Below the pieces are notes generated by a model. It ran no database searches. It was not told the DNA's origin and saw nothing but the letters and a program-made list of their open reading frames with translations. Position numbers and translations under genes: made by a program. Below are positions 10,256-27,600 of a stretch of DNA of 64,000 bases, piece after piece. How positions within the stretch are numbered: the first letter of the stretch is position 1; the number at the start of each line of letters is the position of its first letter. The DNA is from Crambe crambe (Eukaryota > Porifera > Demospongiae > Poecilosclerida > Crambeidae): assembly GCA_963924555.1 (NCBI GenBank), contig OZ004587.1:5720075-5784074 (forward strand), given 5' to 3'.

Positions 10256-11504
10256 CTCTCCCTCTGGTTATGTCCCTGCAATGGCCGTCTTCATTTTAAG
10301 CATCTCGTGAACTTCATCAGTAGGAATTGCATACTCGTCCATATTCTCATGTAGCTAGCTATGGATAAAATACAGCCATTTTTCAAGTATTTAAAATGGA
10401 ATGTGAATGCCGGAGGAAATTTTCAATGGTTGAAATTGTCTTATATTTTTTGAAGAGCAATTTGTGCAGTATTTTCTTTCTCGTCAGCTGCCCATAGCTA
10501 TAGAGCCATACGTAGCACTAGTCATTGGAATTATGATCATTGTGCTGAAAGGATTAACAAAGTATGAAGGTATACCTATACTTACGGTTTTAGATATGAA
10601 TGTCAAAAACTGACACTGACACTTTCCTTTTTCTCAGTCTGTAGCAGAATCTGTGTGTATGCATCATAAGAGATTGGGTGGCACATTTCTCTATTGGTGA
10701 TATGGAATCTGTGTCCATTAATTATTACGTATACGTGTTGCTTCTTAACTTTCATCTATACACAATTATGCCAATAATAAGCTTACAAGTATATTATTTA
10801 GATTCCCCTTTTCCTGCATGTTCCTATAGTGTTAGGCAATAAGGGGTGCTGATTCCATTGCTAGAGTGTTGAATTTGGGGTTTAAACTCTAGCTACGTAG
10901 CTGTAATAGGTAGTTAAATTCTTACTGAGTTTCTTGGACACCTGCTTTAATTAATGAAGCATAAGACCCACAGTCATGTAGCTGAAAGTTTCGGTGGACT
11001 GGCTGACTAAAAGCATCTGATGAGTGATATGTCTGAAGAGTGATCACTTACAATAATTCTCTAGCACAAGATCAAAAGCACTACTACTATTGTAATTGAT
11101 CTAAGGACTGCTAGCACACTCTAATTTTAGCATAAGATCAAAGCACTGATATCCCCAAATCCCATTATAGTTAAAGTACTTAGCTAAGTATACCTATAGC
11201 TACTGATTCTTCCTTTGATGGTTGACCAACTATTGCTAAAAACTTTGAATAGATTATAGCTATTAAGAAGCTAATGATATTATAATTCCTCTCTAATGAC
11301 GAATAATATAATAGCTAAGTACTTTTACACAGTAATATCAGTGGCTACATGGTAATTTCATAGCTAGACCACAGGTATTTTACACCATCTGGTAACCATG
11401 CAAGTTTATAAATGGATCTGCAAATTTCAAATACTGTACGTAGCTACAGTTTGAAAGCTTTCCATTTGGCTATTATTAAAAGAGCAAGTCGTGATAGAGA
11501 GGCT
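9545..11504. other. Intergenic A-B
   Basis: No gene is recognised. It contains a GT run leading into an unbroken G run of about 32 bases (10204-10251) and otherwise low-complexity AT-rich sequence. GGCCGTCTTCATGTTAAGCA (10138) and a similar phrase at 10282 suggest a short duplicated segment on either side of the G run. Confidence 0.5.
10204..10251. repeat. (GT)n-(G)n simple repeat
   Basis: Alternating GT passes into an uninterrupted homopolymer of G. Such a run is G-quadruplex-prone and error-prone to sequence. Small glycine-rich open frames across it are artefacts. Confidence 0.9.
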
Positions 11505-16352
<4,848 letters not shown>

Positions 16353-17074
16353 CTAAGAAATGATAAACAAACATTTATTTTACCCTAACAATCAGATTCT
16401 TATTTTTTGTGTAGCTAGCTAGTTGTGATTGAGTAGCTACTAGGAACACGAATGTGGACTAGCTCTTTCTGTAGCTCTTCTCATTTTTAATTATTGAGGT
16501 CTTGATGATCCATTACATGTAGCTAGCTAGCTGTATGGCTGGATGAGGGCTAAATGCAGGGGGAAGTTTTCAAACTGTCTGACTCCATTAGTCTGGCGTA
16601 GCGGCGACGCCAGTACGCGTGTTTCTTTATGTTAAGACCGGTGTCAAAGTCACGGATGACTCCCCCCCGGAAAATGACTCCCCCAGTCATTCCTGCCTAA
16701 GGCATAAATGACTCCCCCCTGGTGAAAATGACTCCCCACACGGTCATTCCTGCCTTGGCGCCCGATCACAATAAATCATGTAGCTAGCTAATTTATCTCA
16801 GGAAGAAGTTGATGCTGAAGATGATGATGAACCTGTGGGACAAATTTTATGTATAGCTATATAGCTGGCTAGCAACAAAAATGGTGTCATGGATTTACTG
16901 CTCCTGTCAGATTCTGCATATTGTGACTGCCTGCATGATGCCAGAGATATGGTGGAATATGAAGATTGCTTGAACTGGTTTCAAACAATCTTGTATGTTC
17001 AATCAATCTTGTATGTTCAAGCAATCTTGTATGTTCAATCTGCTCTATTAGCTATATATAATATTTTTTTTCAG
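16353..17074. other. Intergenic sequence downstream of gene B
   Basis: It includes a decayed TAGTCTGGCG terminus at about 16590, a CCCCC-rich tandem motif (AATGACTCCCCC repeated at about 16654-16735) and three copies of CAATCTTGTATGTTCAA (16988-17040). No gene is visible. Confidence 0.5.
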
Positions 17075-17803
17075 CTCATGATGCTCCTCGTGGCTTAATG
17101 ACTACATGTTATGAATCATTCATTGTAGTGGAATGGCAGAGACCTAGTACTTCATGTGGAATAATTAACAACAACTATGAGATTCGTTTTGTCAATTCAA
17201 TGACTGGTCAAAAAATTCTGAACAGAATAAATGATCGAAATCACTACATAATACCTTCTAACAGTAGTGTTCTTATAGGAGCAAGAAGTCATATCAATGT
17301 TGAGGTACGTATACTGTCAAGTGAGCTAGCTATAGCTGATTTTAGTTACAATGGGACCTCAGTATAACGACCACTTCAGTACCAGGGGGTGTTCTTTAGA
17401 CTGAAATGTTAGGTATACTGAAACTAGACAAATGCATTGAGTAGCTTGGGGTCAAAGTTCAACTATTTTACATCTTGTATTAAACTATTGTGTAGGTTTA
17501 ACTGAAGTGTTTGTTATAGTGAGTTCCGTTATACTGAGGTTCCACTGTAGGTCAAAGTTCAAACTGATATATTCATTCGTGTTTAAAACTCATACATAGG
17601 TTTGAATGAAGGCATGGGCTTAGTAGCAATAATAGTATTGTAATATAAAATGGATGCATCTAGCTATACCTGATTTCTGATAGTCACAGCATCACATGAA
17701 TATAAATTTTCATAGCCTATTAGCTAGTATTAATTTATGTTGCATACTGTAGGTCCGTGCTACTAATGGAAGGTGGAGTGAACCTAAAGAGTTGTGTCCT
17801 TAG
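17075..17803 (+). pseudogene. Orphan FN3 terminal exons, copy of gene C 3' end
   Basis: Exon 17075-17304 encodes a fibronectin type III domain (FIVVEWQRPSTSCGIINNNY, EIRFVNSMTGQK) and exon 17753-17803 finishes it (VRATNGRWSEPKELCP, stop). Both splice sites look intact and the pair matches 33608-33834 plus 34557-34607 of gene C closely. No Calx-beta exons precede it, so it looks like the stranded 3' end of a duplicated gene. The acceptor is phase 1, so gene B could in principle splice into it from 15577 or earlier, giving an FN3-ended isoform. Both readings remain open. Confidence 0.6.
17346..17551. mobile_element. Small inverted-repeat element in the FN3 intron
   Basis: GGGACCTCAGTATAACG at the left and CGTTATACTGAGGTTCCACT at the right are inverted copies. 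The equivalent element is at about 33880-34110 in the same intron of gene C, so it was inserted before the two regions were duplicated. Related ends (GGAACCTC) occur at 24127-24253 and 39527-39684. Confidence 0.65.
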
Positions 17804-19360
17804 AGTTAACCTACATAATACACATTTTACGTAGCTAGATACTAGCTATACTGAGCTATAGCTAGCTACATAGCTACATTACCACATATTATTGAATTAG
17901 CTAATGAACTTTTCCATGTAGATATAGCTAGCTACCTTGCTATCTTTGATTCTGTTATTTTATTTGTGGTTACATTGGAGAGGAGAGCTAGGTTTGAATG
18001 TCCCATGATGGAGAAAATGACTGATATCGAGAGTGTGTTAGTACTGTCTAAGTAGGGATGGCAGGTCAAAGGTCATAGGACTAAAAACTCTTCTTTCTCT
18101 TCTACTTACTCTACAGGTTCTCAGAAGGCTACAGTCAATAATATAATTACATCTAGCTACACAGAAGAGAGAAGAATGTTCAAAATTCATTTGCTAACAT
18201 AAGAAAATGATTGACTTTTGTTCTGGTTATTGTACATATGTATCCTGTAGCTACTAAAAACATGCACACCTTATTTACAGCTGTACTAAGTCATAAGTAT
18301 GTAGCTGTATAACTGGAAGGAGAATGCTGCTATACTTATACCACCAGTTCCTTCCCCTTCATCATGCCTGGGGCAATGTAGTGGACCAGTTCATCATCAA
18401 CTCACAATGCCTTCCTTTCACCTCCAGGCTACAGAGAAATTATTATTTTTTAGTGCCTGGGTTAGTGCCCATGGGTGCTTATGCAACAACTATTTGGGTG
18501 CCTGGGTTTGATAGCTAGTGCCCATCATAATAATGCTTATGCAGCAATTATTTTAGTGCCTGGATTGTTTAGTGCCCACAGTGGCCCATATAGCCCATGG
18601 TATACAGGTGTGGGCATCACAACATAGAGCCATGCAGCCCCTTCTTTTTCCTCTTGATGAAGAGTGCAATGTGGCATCAATCAATGACTCCTTCATCTCC
18701 GTTTTCTATGGGCAAACCGGCAGAGAGAAAATACGAAATTGCATGTGGATCTCACACTCTGGGTGATTCAGGTAGCATTAAAGGGAAAATTCAATCAATC
18801 GATAAAAAGTAAGTCAAAACTGTTATTCCACTATTAGCTAGCTAGTAATACCCAAAGAGCCATGGCTGCTTAGCTAATTATAGACAATGGAACCCAGGAT
18901 ATTCTGTAGCTGTGTTGATATAGCTAGCTGTACGTAGCAGAATCATAACAGATGCACCTTCAGATGTACGTATGTACTCCCACGTCTATATAATCAGTAG
19001 CTACAAGATCCTCTTTATTTCTTTTTATCTAGCTATAATATGTTGATTTTGAACAGACAGGACATTCTCTGCATGTTGATAGCAGAATCTTTCAGATTCA
19101 CGTACTCCCACATCTATATCCTAGTGCTAAATATTTTTTTTATCTACCAAAGATAATTGCACTGATTTTGTTCAAAGGGCTACAGAACATGATCCTGAGA
19201 CTCCCTGACAGTTCCCAAGAAGAAGAGAAGCCTTCCCAGATTGAGTGCAAGCTTCTAAACGTTGAGGAGAAGTTTAACCATGTCCTCGAGATGCTTGGAT
19301 GTCAATCTCATCAAGGCCACATAGTCATACTAAATTTGTACGTCATTATAATTAACTAAT
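17804..19360. repeat. Segmental duplication matching 34608-37170
   Basis: Collinear matches include GCATCAATCAATGACTCCTT (18675) with its counterpart at about 36585, the GATAAAAAGTAAGTCAAA segment (18800 and 36706), and AGAACATGATCCTGAGACTC (19186 and 37153). Small open frames here (18324-18812, 19168-19359) are fragments. LDEECNVASINDSFIS is conserved between the copies, but I recognise no domain. Confidence 0.7.
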
Positions 19361-19430
19361 AGACTACAATGATTTCGTCCATTATTTGCATGTGTTTTTT
19401 TATAAATTAATTTTTGCTACTGTACTCTGG

Positions 19431-19793
19431 TAGTCTGGCATAGCACCGCCCACCGACTCGAGTACGTGGTCTGGTGACATACAATATAACGAGTTGTGCT
19501 GTTTAGCAGGAAACCAGCTAAATTAATGAATATCATTAGATGACGTTTAATGACGTAAAATTACGCAAACACTTGGCGCCTTTTCTTGTAAATTCGCGCG
19601 CTAAAATTGCACCTGCCAATTAAATTAAGAATAACTATGACAACTATGATGTCACTGGCTAATTATAATACCACTTCCTACGACACTTCCTGTTAGTAAC
19701 GCGCGTACGCAGTAGAATCCACCGGCACAACTCGTTGTATTGTATGTCACCAGACCACCTACTCAAGTCGGTGGGCGGTGCTATGCCAGACTA
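19431..19793. mobile_element. TAGTCT-ended element, copy 2
   Basis: A 363-base element: TAGTCTGGCATAGCACCGCC at the left and its complement at the right. It is flanked by a perfect 9-base target duplication, GTACTCTGG (19422-19430 and 19794-19802). The terminal repeats are about 70 bases long. Non-coding. Confidence 0.85.
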
Positions 19794-19831
19794 GTACTCT
19801 GGTCATCACACATGCATAGATTAGAGCATAG

Positions 19832-20937
19832 ATATAAGATGTTTACGGGATTGGAAACGGATCACGTGCTCTCGTTAGCAACTAACAACCGAGGCGCGTT
19901 GACAGCTGAATGACATAGCACTTTTGTCAAAGTTGCTGTTCTGACAAGATCCGTGAGGTAAGACTTATGCCAATGATACTATAATACACTAGGGCATAGA
20001 TTTACTGTATGAAATAAATTTCAGCTCAGATTTTCAAGTTTATTCCTACAAATACTACTGTAGTGGTTAATGGGACTGTAATCCCTCTCACGCTTGATGG
20101 AATCAATTGCTGTTGTCCATTTTCTGATCAAAAGGCATGTAAATTAGCTACATGGAATAGTAATGTTGGTTTTTGTATTAGCTGACATATATTGTCTCTA
20201 GCATTTGCAAGTGGTGTTAAAACTGTAATCCCTCTCCCAAGAAATAGATTAACAATATTGAAACTGTATTAGTTATTTCAGGGAAAGGATAGAACAGTAA
20301 ATGGAATTGGTGCATTCGTTTTCTATACAATAGTCATCCTATGGAGATGGCAAGCTTACTATATTTCCCCCCTAATATCCATAGGGTCCACAGGACAGCT
20401 GACTGAGCCGAATTCTTGAGGTGGATGGTGTCAAAACCCAACAGCCAAAAGCTGGAAGTATTGCAATAATGTTGATGAGGGAGAACTGAGCAGAAACTGG
20501 CGGATAACTTTGGGGCAAAATTATCTAGCTATAATAATAATGAATTTATGTCTAATTTTAATACCAAAAGTCATTCTGGCCTTTCTTTCAAATCAATCAC
20601 ATAAAATTAATGTATAATGAGCAATGATAGGTACTCATAGTTATAATTACAAGGAAAAAAGTTATGAATAATTAATAACTTCCTTCCTCAGACTCTCCAA
20701 CTTCAACTCTCTGACTCTTCACTTCTTCAATACCTTCCCCTTAGCTTACTTGTACTATTCTGTGAGCTGTAGGGGCAGAATATCACTTTAACTGCCTTGA
20801 AAGGAGTGAATATTGATCTCTTTTCACAACGATTAATATAATTAATGCTGCATGCGCGTGCGCATCTGTCAACGCGCCACTGTTGTGCAGTTCATTGGGC
20901 GTTTCCAATCCCGTAAAACCTCTTATACAGGGGTTTT
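19832..20937. mobile_element. Longer inverted-repeat element upstream of gene C
   Basis: TTTACGGGATTGGAAACG (about 19843) is inverted at about 20897-20914 (CGTTTCCAATCCCGTAAA), and GGCGCGTTGACAG (19892) at about 20864-20876. The interior has no clear coding sequence. The phrase GGGACTGTAATCCCTCTC (20070) resembles one at 20222. Confidence 0.5.
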
Positions 20938-21092
20938 CAGGTTGGTTGACCAGTAGAATTTGCACATGTGCAAGATAAATTCAAGCGAGCATAATATACT
21001 GTCATATAAATGCAATGATCTTAAATTTTACGAGCACGAATTTAATTCTGCACAGTCGGCAAATTTTGTGTCAACCAACCTGAAAACCCCTG
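20928..21092. mobile_element. Short element with perfect 23-base inverted ends
   Basis: CAGGGGTTTTCAGGTTGGTT (20928) and three more bases are perfectly inverted at 21070-21092, with TA on both sides. It is a typical non-autonomous TA-inserting element, 165 bases long, just upstream of gene C. Confidence 0.8.
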
Positions 21093-21258
21093 TATCTATG
21101 ATTAGAGGCAGAGTTATAATGTTTCTGCGCATGCTCCCGCGCCGCCGGTATAGTATGGCTTTCCCGCAATTATGACAAATAATTTTTGTTCACAAAGCGG
21201 GCTCCGGTGCCTGCTTTCTCTAGCTAGCTAGCCTGCATTTTTTTTTAGAATCATAGTT

Positions 21259-21616
21259 ATGAAAAACGTTGGATTGTCAGCCAGAAATGTTTTGGGCTTC
21301 CTGCTTGTGCTCCTGTACGTGTGTGCCATCAACTCAGCTAGTCTCCAAGAAGCTCCAGATAGTGTGCCGGATTACGAGATTCTCAATGATATATTTCCAG
21401 CTGCTGCTGCTGCTGCTGCTGCAAAGCGTCCAGTAATTAGTCCCCAGCAGTTGAGAAAGGTGGTGGTGAGAAGAGCCCGCAATGTGATTCAGTTCTCAGG
21501 CTCAGGGTCTGGTGGATGTCCGATGGGTCCAGAGGGTTCAGGGTCTGACTGCACTACTTCCCCTATTCTCACTACTCCCCCTACTTCCATCCCTGCTCCC
21601 CATACCCCAGCCCCAG
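21259..21616 (+). CDS. Gene C exon 1, leader and low-complexity stalk
   Basis: MKNVGLSARNVLGFLLVLLY begins a signal peptide. About residue 50 there is an eight-alanine run from a GCT triplet repeat (about 21400-21424), then basic residues and a Gly/Ser/Pro/Thr tail (GSGSGGCPMGPEGSGSDC, then TTPPTSIPAPHTPAPG). The exon ends in phase 1 at GTAGCT. A truncated copy of its start lies at 37535. Confidence 0.65.
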
Positions 21617-24600
21617 GTAGCTAGCTAGCAGAATTGTAACTAACAGCTATAGCTATCAGCACACATGCCTCCACTTTCGATGGAGTCAGCCAGTAGTATT
21701 TCTAAATCATCCCAATAGCATCTTTGTTCTACAACTTACGTACATCAAACTTCAATTGAAGTAAGAGAAGGGAAAGAGAGTAGCTGAAGTAAGAGAAGGG
21801 AAAGAGAGTAGCTGAAGTAAGAGAAGGGAAAGAGAGTAGCTGAAGTAAGAGAAGGGAAAGAGAGTAGCTGAAGTAAGAGAAGGGAAAGAGAGTAGCTGAA
21901 GTAAGAGAAGGGAAAGAGAGTAAGAGAAGGGAAAGAGAGTATAAGAGAGGGAAAAAAAAGTAAGAGAAGGGAAAGAGAGTATAGCTGAAGTAAGAGAATT
22001 AAGGGAGGAAGAACAGCTTCATTCTTTGGAATCTGTACTTGCCTGTCTGATATATCTGAAGCAAGGGCCAGCCTGCATTCAATAGCTAAAGGATCTGCAA
22101 TATTGATCATTCAATAACTTGATAGTAATTTATGCATTGTTGTTTGTTTGTTTGTGACATTTTTGTTTTTGCTGTGTGGCATACATGTGGGATTACTTCA
22201 TGCATTGTAGTAGCTACTTACAGAAGCCTGGGGCGGGTGCACTCAAGGTCATCATGAAAAGAAACTGTAAAGGAGACATACTAAGTATGTTTTCTGGTCT
22301 TGAAAAAACCTCAACGTGTTAGTTGTAATTGAAATGCTGCCTGCATGCAGCTGCTGGGCTAAATGGACTTGCCCACATGCAGTTGCTGGGCTTGACCACA
22401 TGCAGTTGCGGGGGTTCATAGGGGGAAACTTTGGAGTGGCATATGTAGCTATATGGCTGTAATACAATAATGAAATATGGAAAAGGGCATGCAGATAAGT
22501 GGGGGCAAAATAACTATAGATAGGATAGGGCTATTTATTCCAGACTTCCCTTCTATTCCACTGACAAAGATACGTATATAGCTATGCCCCTCTTTCACTT
22601 ATACGATAAACTTCCATATGAAGATTTTCTAGCTACAGACTAATGGTCCCCTTCATCAAACCAATGGAAATTGATTTTCACCATTTGGTTTATCTGATGA
22701 AAGAATTGCCTATTAACATAATATGCAAATCATGTGGCTTCAGTGTGAGCCAGACTACTATTTTTTTAATGGCTTCAGGCTATAATCTTGCAGGCCAGAC
22801 CACTATTTATTATATATTTTTTTCACAGAGTGGTCTGGCCCATGAGGCATCTGGATCCAATATATATAGGCAAGTGAGACTAAGCACTGCTATGTATGAG
22901 AAATGCTATTTCAAGGTCCCGCATTGTATAGAACCTAGTGATTAAGATCAAAGAACTGTTACTGTACATTTGTACAAGATCAAAGTATTGCTTGCTACTA
23001 CGTACGTATGTTGTAATCATAACTAGTGATAAAAAATACAAATGAAAAAATCTGGATAACAAATCAAACATGATGTAATGTCACCAGATGATCGTCACAG
23101 AGATAAACCACTATTATCAGGACGTACGAGATATATATAATGTGAAGTCTAGAGCCAACTCGCTAGTGTGGGACTCGCTCAGGCTCGCAATTATTATTAT
23201 TCTTTTTCTTAGATAACCATATCCCTCGAACCACTCAAGCTACAGCTATGATTTCTGGATAAATCCACTCCAAATTCTACCAATTACGATCTTTTGTACT
23301 CTTCAATCCTCGAAAGAGTTGATAAAAAGGAGACAACTCTATCAACTCGGGGATTTTAGATTCACCAATCCATCTACCGGTAGACTCTATTTCAGATTCA
23401 TCTGCATCCTTGACCTCCAAGTATAGCTCAACATTTCAAGCCTTGACTTGCTGATAAATCATTGGGCTGCTATGCTATTGGAGAACTATGTACATCTCAA
23501 GAAATTTCTGTCCCTGCATACACATAGAAGTACGGAGACAAGGGTAGGTATGAAGGATGGAAATGGGATTAATCTTTGTTCTGTATATCCAGCCAACAAT
23601 CCCTATACATATGTTGGGTAGCTTCAATTATAGTGCAGTAACGTACGTGTATGTAAGGATTGTTGGCTGGATATACAGAACAAAGATTGATCCCATTTCC
23701 GTCCTTCATCCCTCCCTTACTTTTTAAAGCAATGGTCGTCCTTACATTTTTTTTTTCATTTCACGGAAATGTTTTCCCCTTATATTATTTGTTCTTCTTG
23801 TTTATCCCAAGATTCATCCAATTTATTGGAGTTTTTCTACTATTCAATATTTTTCATCATAGTATCTAGCTAATAGTATGAGATGTGTAGTCAAAAAGTA
23901 TTAAACGTAGCTGTAATGTTCTTGCTGGACTACCCTAGTCTTTCTTCTTCCTTGTGGCTAATTTGTGGGTAAATAGCTATAGCTAGGTTTGTCCTATTTG
24001 CCAGCTCCCCTATTATACCAAAATGGAAACCACACTCCCTTCACTTTGTTATTAGCTAGACTCTAGTATTGATAGTGTATTTTGAAGAGTGCCTAACTAC
24101 TATCGCCAGAATAGAGTGGACAGCTGGAACCTCCACACTTCCACATTTGGACCCATGGAGCCTTTGTCCTTTGTATAGAAGTTGACCTCTTTTGGATGTT
24201 ATTTGTATAGAATTGATGCTCTTTTGGAGAGTCCTTTATTGGAGGTTCCACTATATAGCTAAACCATCAGCATAGGTGCTGGAAGTAGGGGGTCAGGGGG
24301 GCCCCTCAGATTTTGAGCTGGGGGCGGGGGGCCTTGGGGGCACTCCTTACTAGTCATTAATGAGGTACAAGCAAGAAGCAGCTGCCCTAATAAGCAGTGT
24401 TCTTTAACTGGCTGGATTTCAAAAATAAGAGCAGAATGTACAGTAATTAAATAAAAAAGTTCTGTTCGCTAGATACATGTCATGAAAAAAATGAAAAAAA
24501 AATTATTTTTTTTTGTGTGATCAATAATAACTGCCAATATGTTTCTTTGTACATACAGTAGCTATATTTGAATGATAATGAAATGTGCACTGTACGACGA

Positions 24601-27600
24601 TGCCAGTGCCCCCCTCAGTCAAAAGTAGTTTCCAGCACCCCTGATTGACTAGTATATACACTAAAAATCATTCTCCCAACTACAACTATATATGTCAAGA
24701 ATTTGTAGCTATATTAGTCCCCATTATGTCTTTGTAGACTTGATTCTAAGTTGAGTAAACTCTGTTTAGGAGTCAGAGTAAGAACTCAAGTTGAGCATAC
24801 ACTTGCAATGCACTTGCAATGCTTAACACTATTGAGAGACTTAGCTAGCCACTATCTATAATTTAAGTAAGTATACATGGCTAGGGCAGATACATGCAGT
24901 TAGTCTATAGTTTAGTCTATAGTCTGTTTTCCACATGCTGGTTTGAGACCTCTCCCCATACCCCATTCAATATAATTTTGAAAGGTCTCGTGACTCTTGA
25001 TGGTGTTATGATCCAGACAGCTAAACTTATTTTATTCAGGAATAACAACACCTCCTAGCACTGGACTGTACTTCAACTTGAATGGTATCATGTATCTACC
25101 TGGAGACACTGTACTCATCACTGATATTGGGATCGATGTAGTGGCAGATCCTAATGCTGGATTTTCTCTTGTGTGTAACACTTCCAATGTTAATGATCAC
25201 TGCTGTAGAGGTGCTGATAATCCTAATGGACCTTCTCTGGGGGAGTGGTACTTCCCTAATGGTATCATAGTCCCTCGTTTAAGTGCCAGTCCAAATGGAG
25301 ACTTCACAAGGACTGCCTTCACTCATCAAGTTCGTCTGAATCGCAGGAATAACGCCATGACACCACTTGGAACCTATACCTGTGTGGTCCCTTATATGAA
25401 CAACACAATGAATCACACTGCCTCTATAACACTTGGTGAGCAGCTAAAGATTATAGTTGTATAGTTACGTATGTATAACTATTGCATATTTCTATCCAGG
25501 GATAATTTTTGAGAATGCTGCAAATGAATTTTTTCTGGGATTTTCCGTTAATTATGGTGGTCAGTCAGTTTCCCTCCAACTCATTGTAAGCACATCAGAA
25601 AACAATCCTGTTCAGTTCACAGTAGAGGCAAGAGGATTTACCTTCAATGGAGTGGCTACAAATCATTTGACAGCAATTGTGACTTTACCTTCTACATTGC
25701 AAGTTCATTCAAACAGCATCACTGAACGAAATAAAGGGATACGTGTCAAAGCTGAGGGAGATAGGAAACTCACTGTATATGGTTTCTCCTATAGAAGTGG
25801 AACAAGTGATGCATTCCTAGCCTTGCCTTGCAGTAACCTAGCAGTGGATGAATATGAGTATTATGGGATAACATATCCTGATAGACGACCAAGGTTTACA
25901 AGTGACATACTCATTGTTGGATGTGAAGATAACACTACAATCACTACTCCCTCAACTACATTCGTATTAAATCGTCTGGAAACATATTTGATCTCAAGTT
26001 CCGACTCCACTGGTGTGAGAATAACATCCACAAAGCCAATATCTTTTTTCAGTAACCAGGAATGTACTGATATACCTACAAATATTGGATATTGTGACCA
26101 CCTGACAGAACAGGTACCACCATCATCTACATGGGGCACTTCTTTCTTTGTTGCCTCCCTTAAGGGAAGGATGTCGGGTGAGCTCATCAGGATACTTGCT
26201 GCTTGGAATTCTACCACTTTCAGTGTGAACTGTACAACATTTCCTCAAGTGAAGGTCTACTCAATTTTAGTTGCTGGAAATTGGATTGAGTTTAGGATCA
26301 ACCCTAATAGCTCCTGCAATATTGAGTCTTCTGCTCCAGTACTAGTCACTCAGTTTGCACTTGGAAAGCTTGCAGACAACATTACTGGCGACCCTTTCAT
26401 GATGATGATACCACCAGTGGAACAGTACAGTAATAACTATGTCTTCAATATCCCATCAGGATTCACTACAAACTATATTACAATATATGTATCCACAAGG
26501 CATTACCAGCCAAACAAGATTCTTCTTGACTCTGCAAGTCTATTATCTTCAACATGGACAGAAATTTATTGCTCAAGTGGTCGCATTTGTGGATACATTA
26601 CTAGAGTGGCCTTGTCTGCTGGAAACCATAAGCTTTTGCATGTTGACTTTGATGCAAGAATTGGTGTATCTGTTTATGGATTTAGCATAGTCAACTCTTA
26701 TGGCTATCCTGGAGGATTAAAGTTCATTGATAGTGAGTGCAAATTGTTATTGTATACAACTGTAACATGCAACATTAATATTAGTTGTGGGAGATTGTTT
26801 GCTTTGTTTTATTTCAAATGATGAGTGTGCCAGTACTAACAACTGTGACTCTAATGCTACATGTACCAACACTCCTGAAAACTATATCTGTACATGTAAC
26901 CATGGATATAGTGGAAATAGCATTACTTGTGATGATAAGTACGTACATCTAGAATCCATAATTTTTTGGATGGCTACTATGTCTTTGTGTGTATGCAGAT
27001 ATAAATGAGTGTGTCACTACTAACAACTGTGACTCAGATGCTACATGTACCAACACTCCTGGAAGCTATACCTGTACATGTAACCATGGATACAGTGGAA
27101 ATGGCATTACTTGTGATGGTAAGTATATACGTACATCTAGAATCCATAATTTTTGGATGGCTACTAATCTTTTGTGTGTATGCAGATATAAATGAGTGTG
27201 CCAGTGCTAACAACTGTGACTCAAATGCTACATGTACCAACACTCCTGGAAGTTATACCTGTACATGTAACCAAGGTTACAGTGGAAATGGCATCTCCTG
27301 TGTTTGTAAGTATGTAGCAAGAGCTATATGCATGTTGTTCATTAGAATGGAGCTGATGAATTAACATCAGTAATAATGATATAATAATTCAGTGAGCGAG
27401 CTGACTCTCAGGTCATGACTCATTGAAATTGTACATCTAGGTCTACACTCCAAAATGCCCCATGGAGGCATACATGCGTGTGCATAATGCACATGTTGTA
27501 ATTGCCTTGACAGTCTATAGGCACTAGGCTAGGCAAAGTAGATCATGATTGCTATAATTATTATAGTACATGATAACTTTGGATAATCATTTTTAGTAAT

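Noticed and set aside
10099-10354. Gly-rich and Pro-rich small open frames on both strands
   Set aside because: They arise from the GT and G homopolymer tract.
21745-22110. Minus-strand frame rich in Leu, Ser and Phe
   Set aside because: It is a translation of the purine-rich minisatellite in gene C intron 1.
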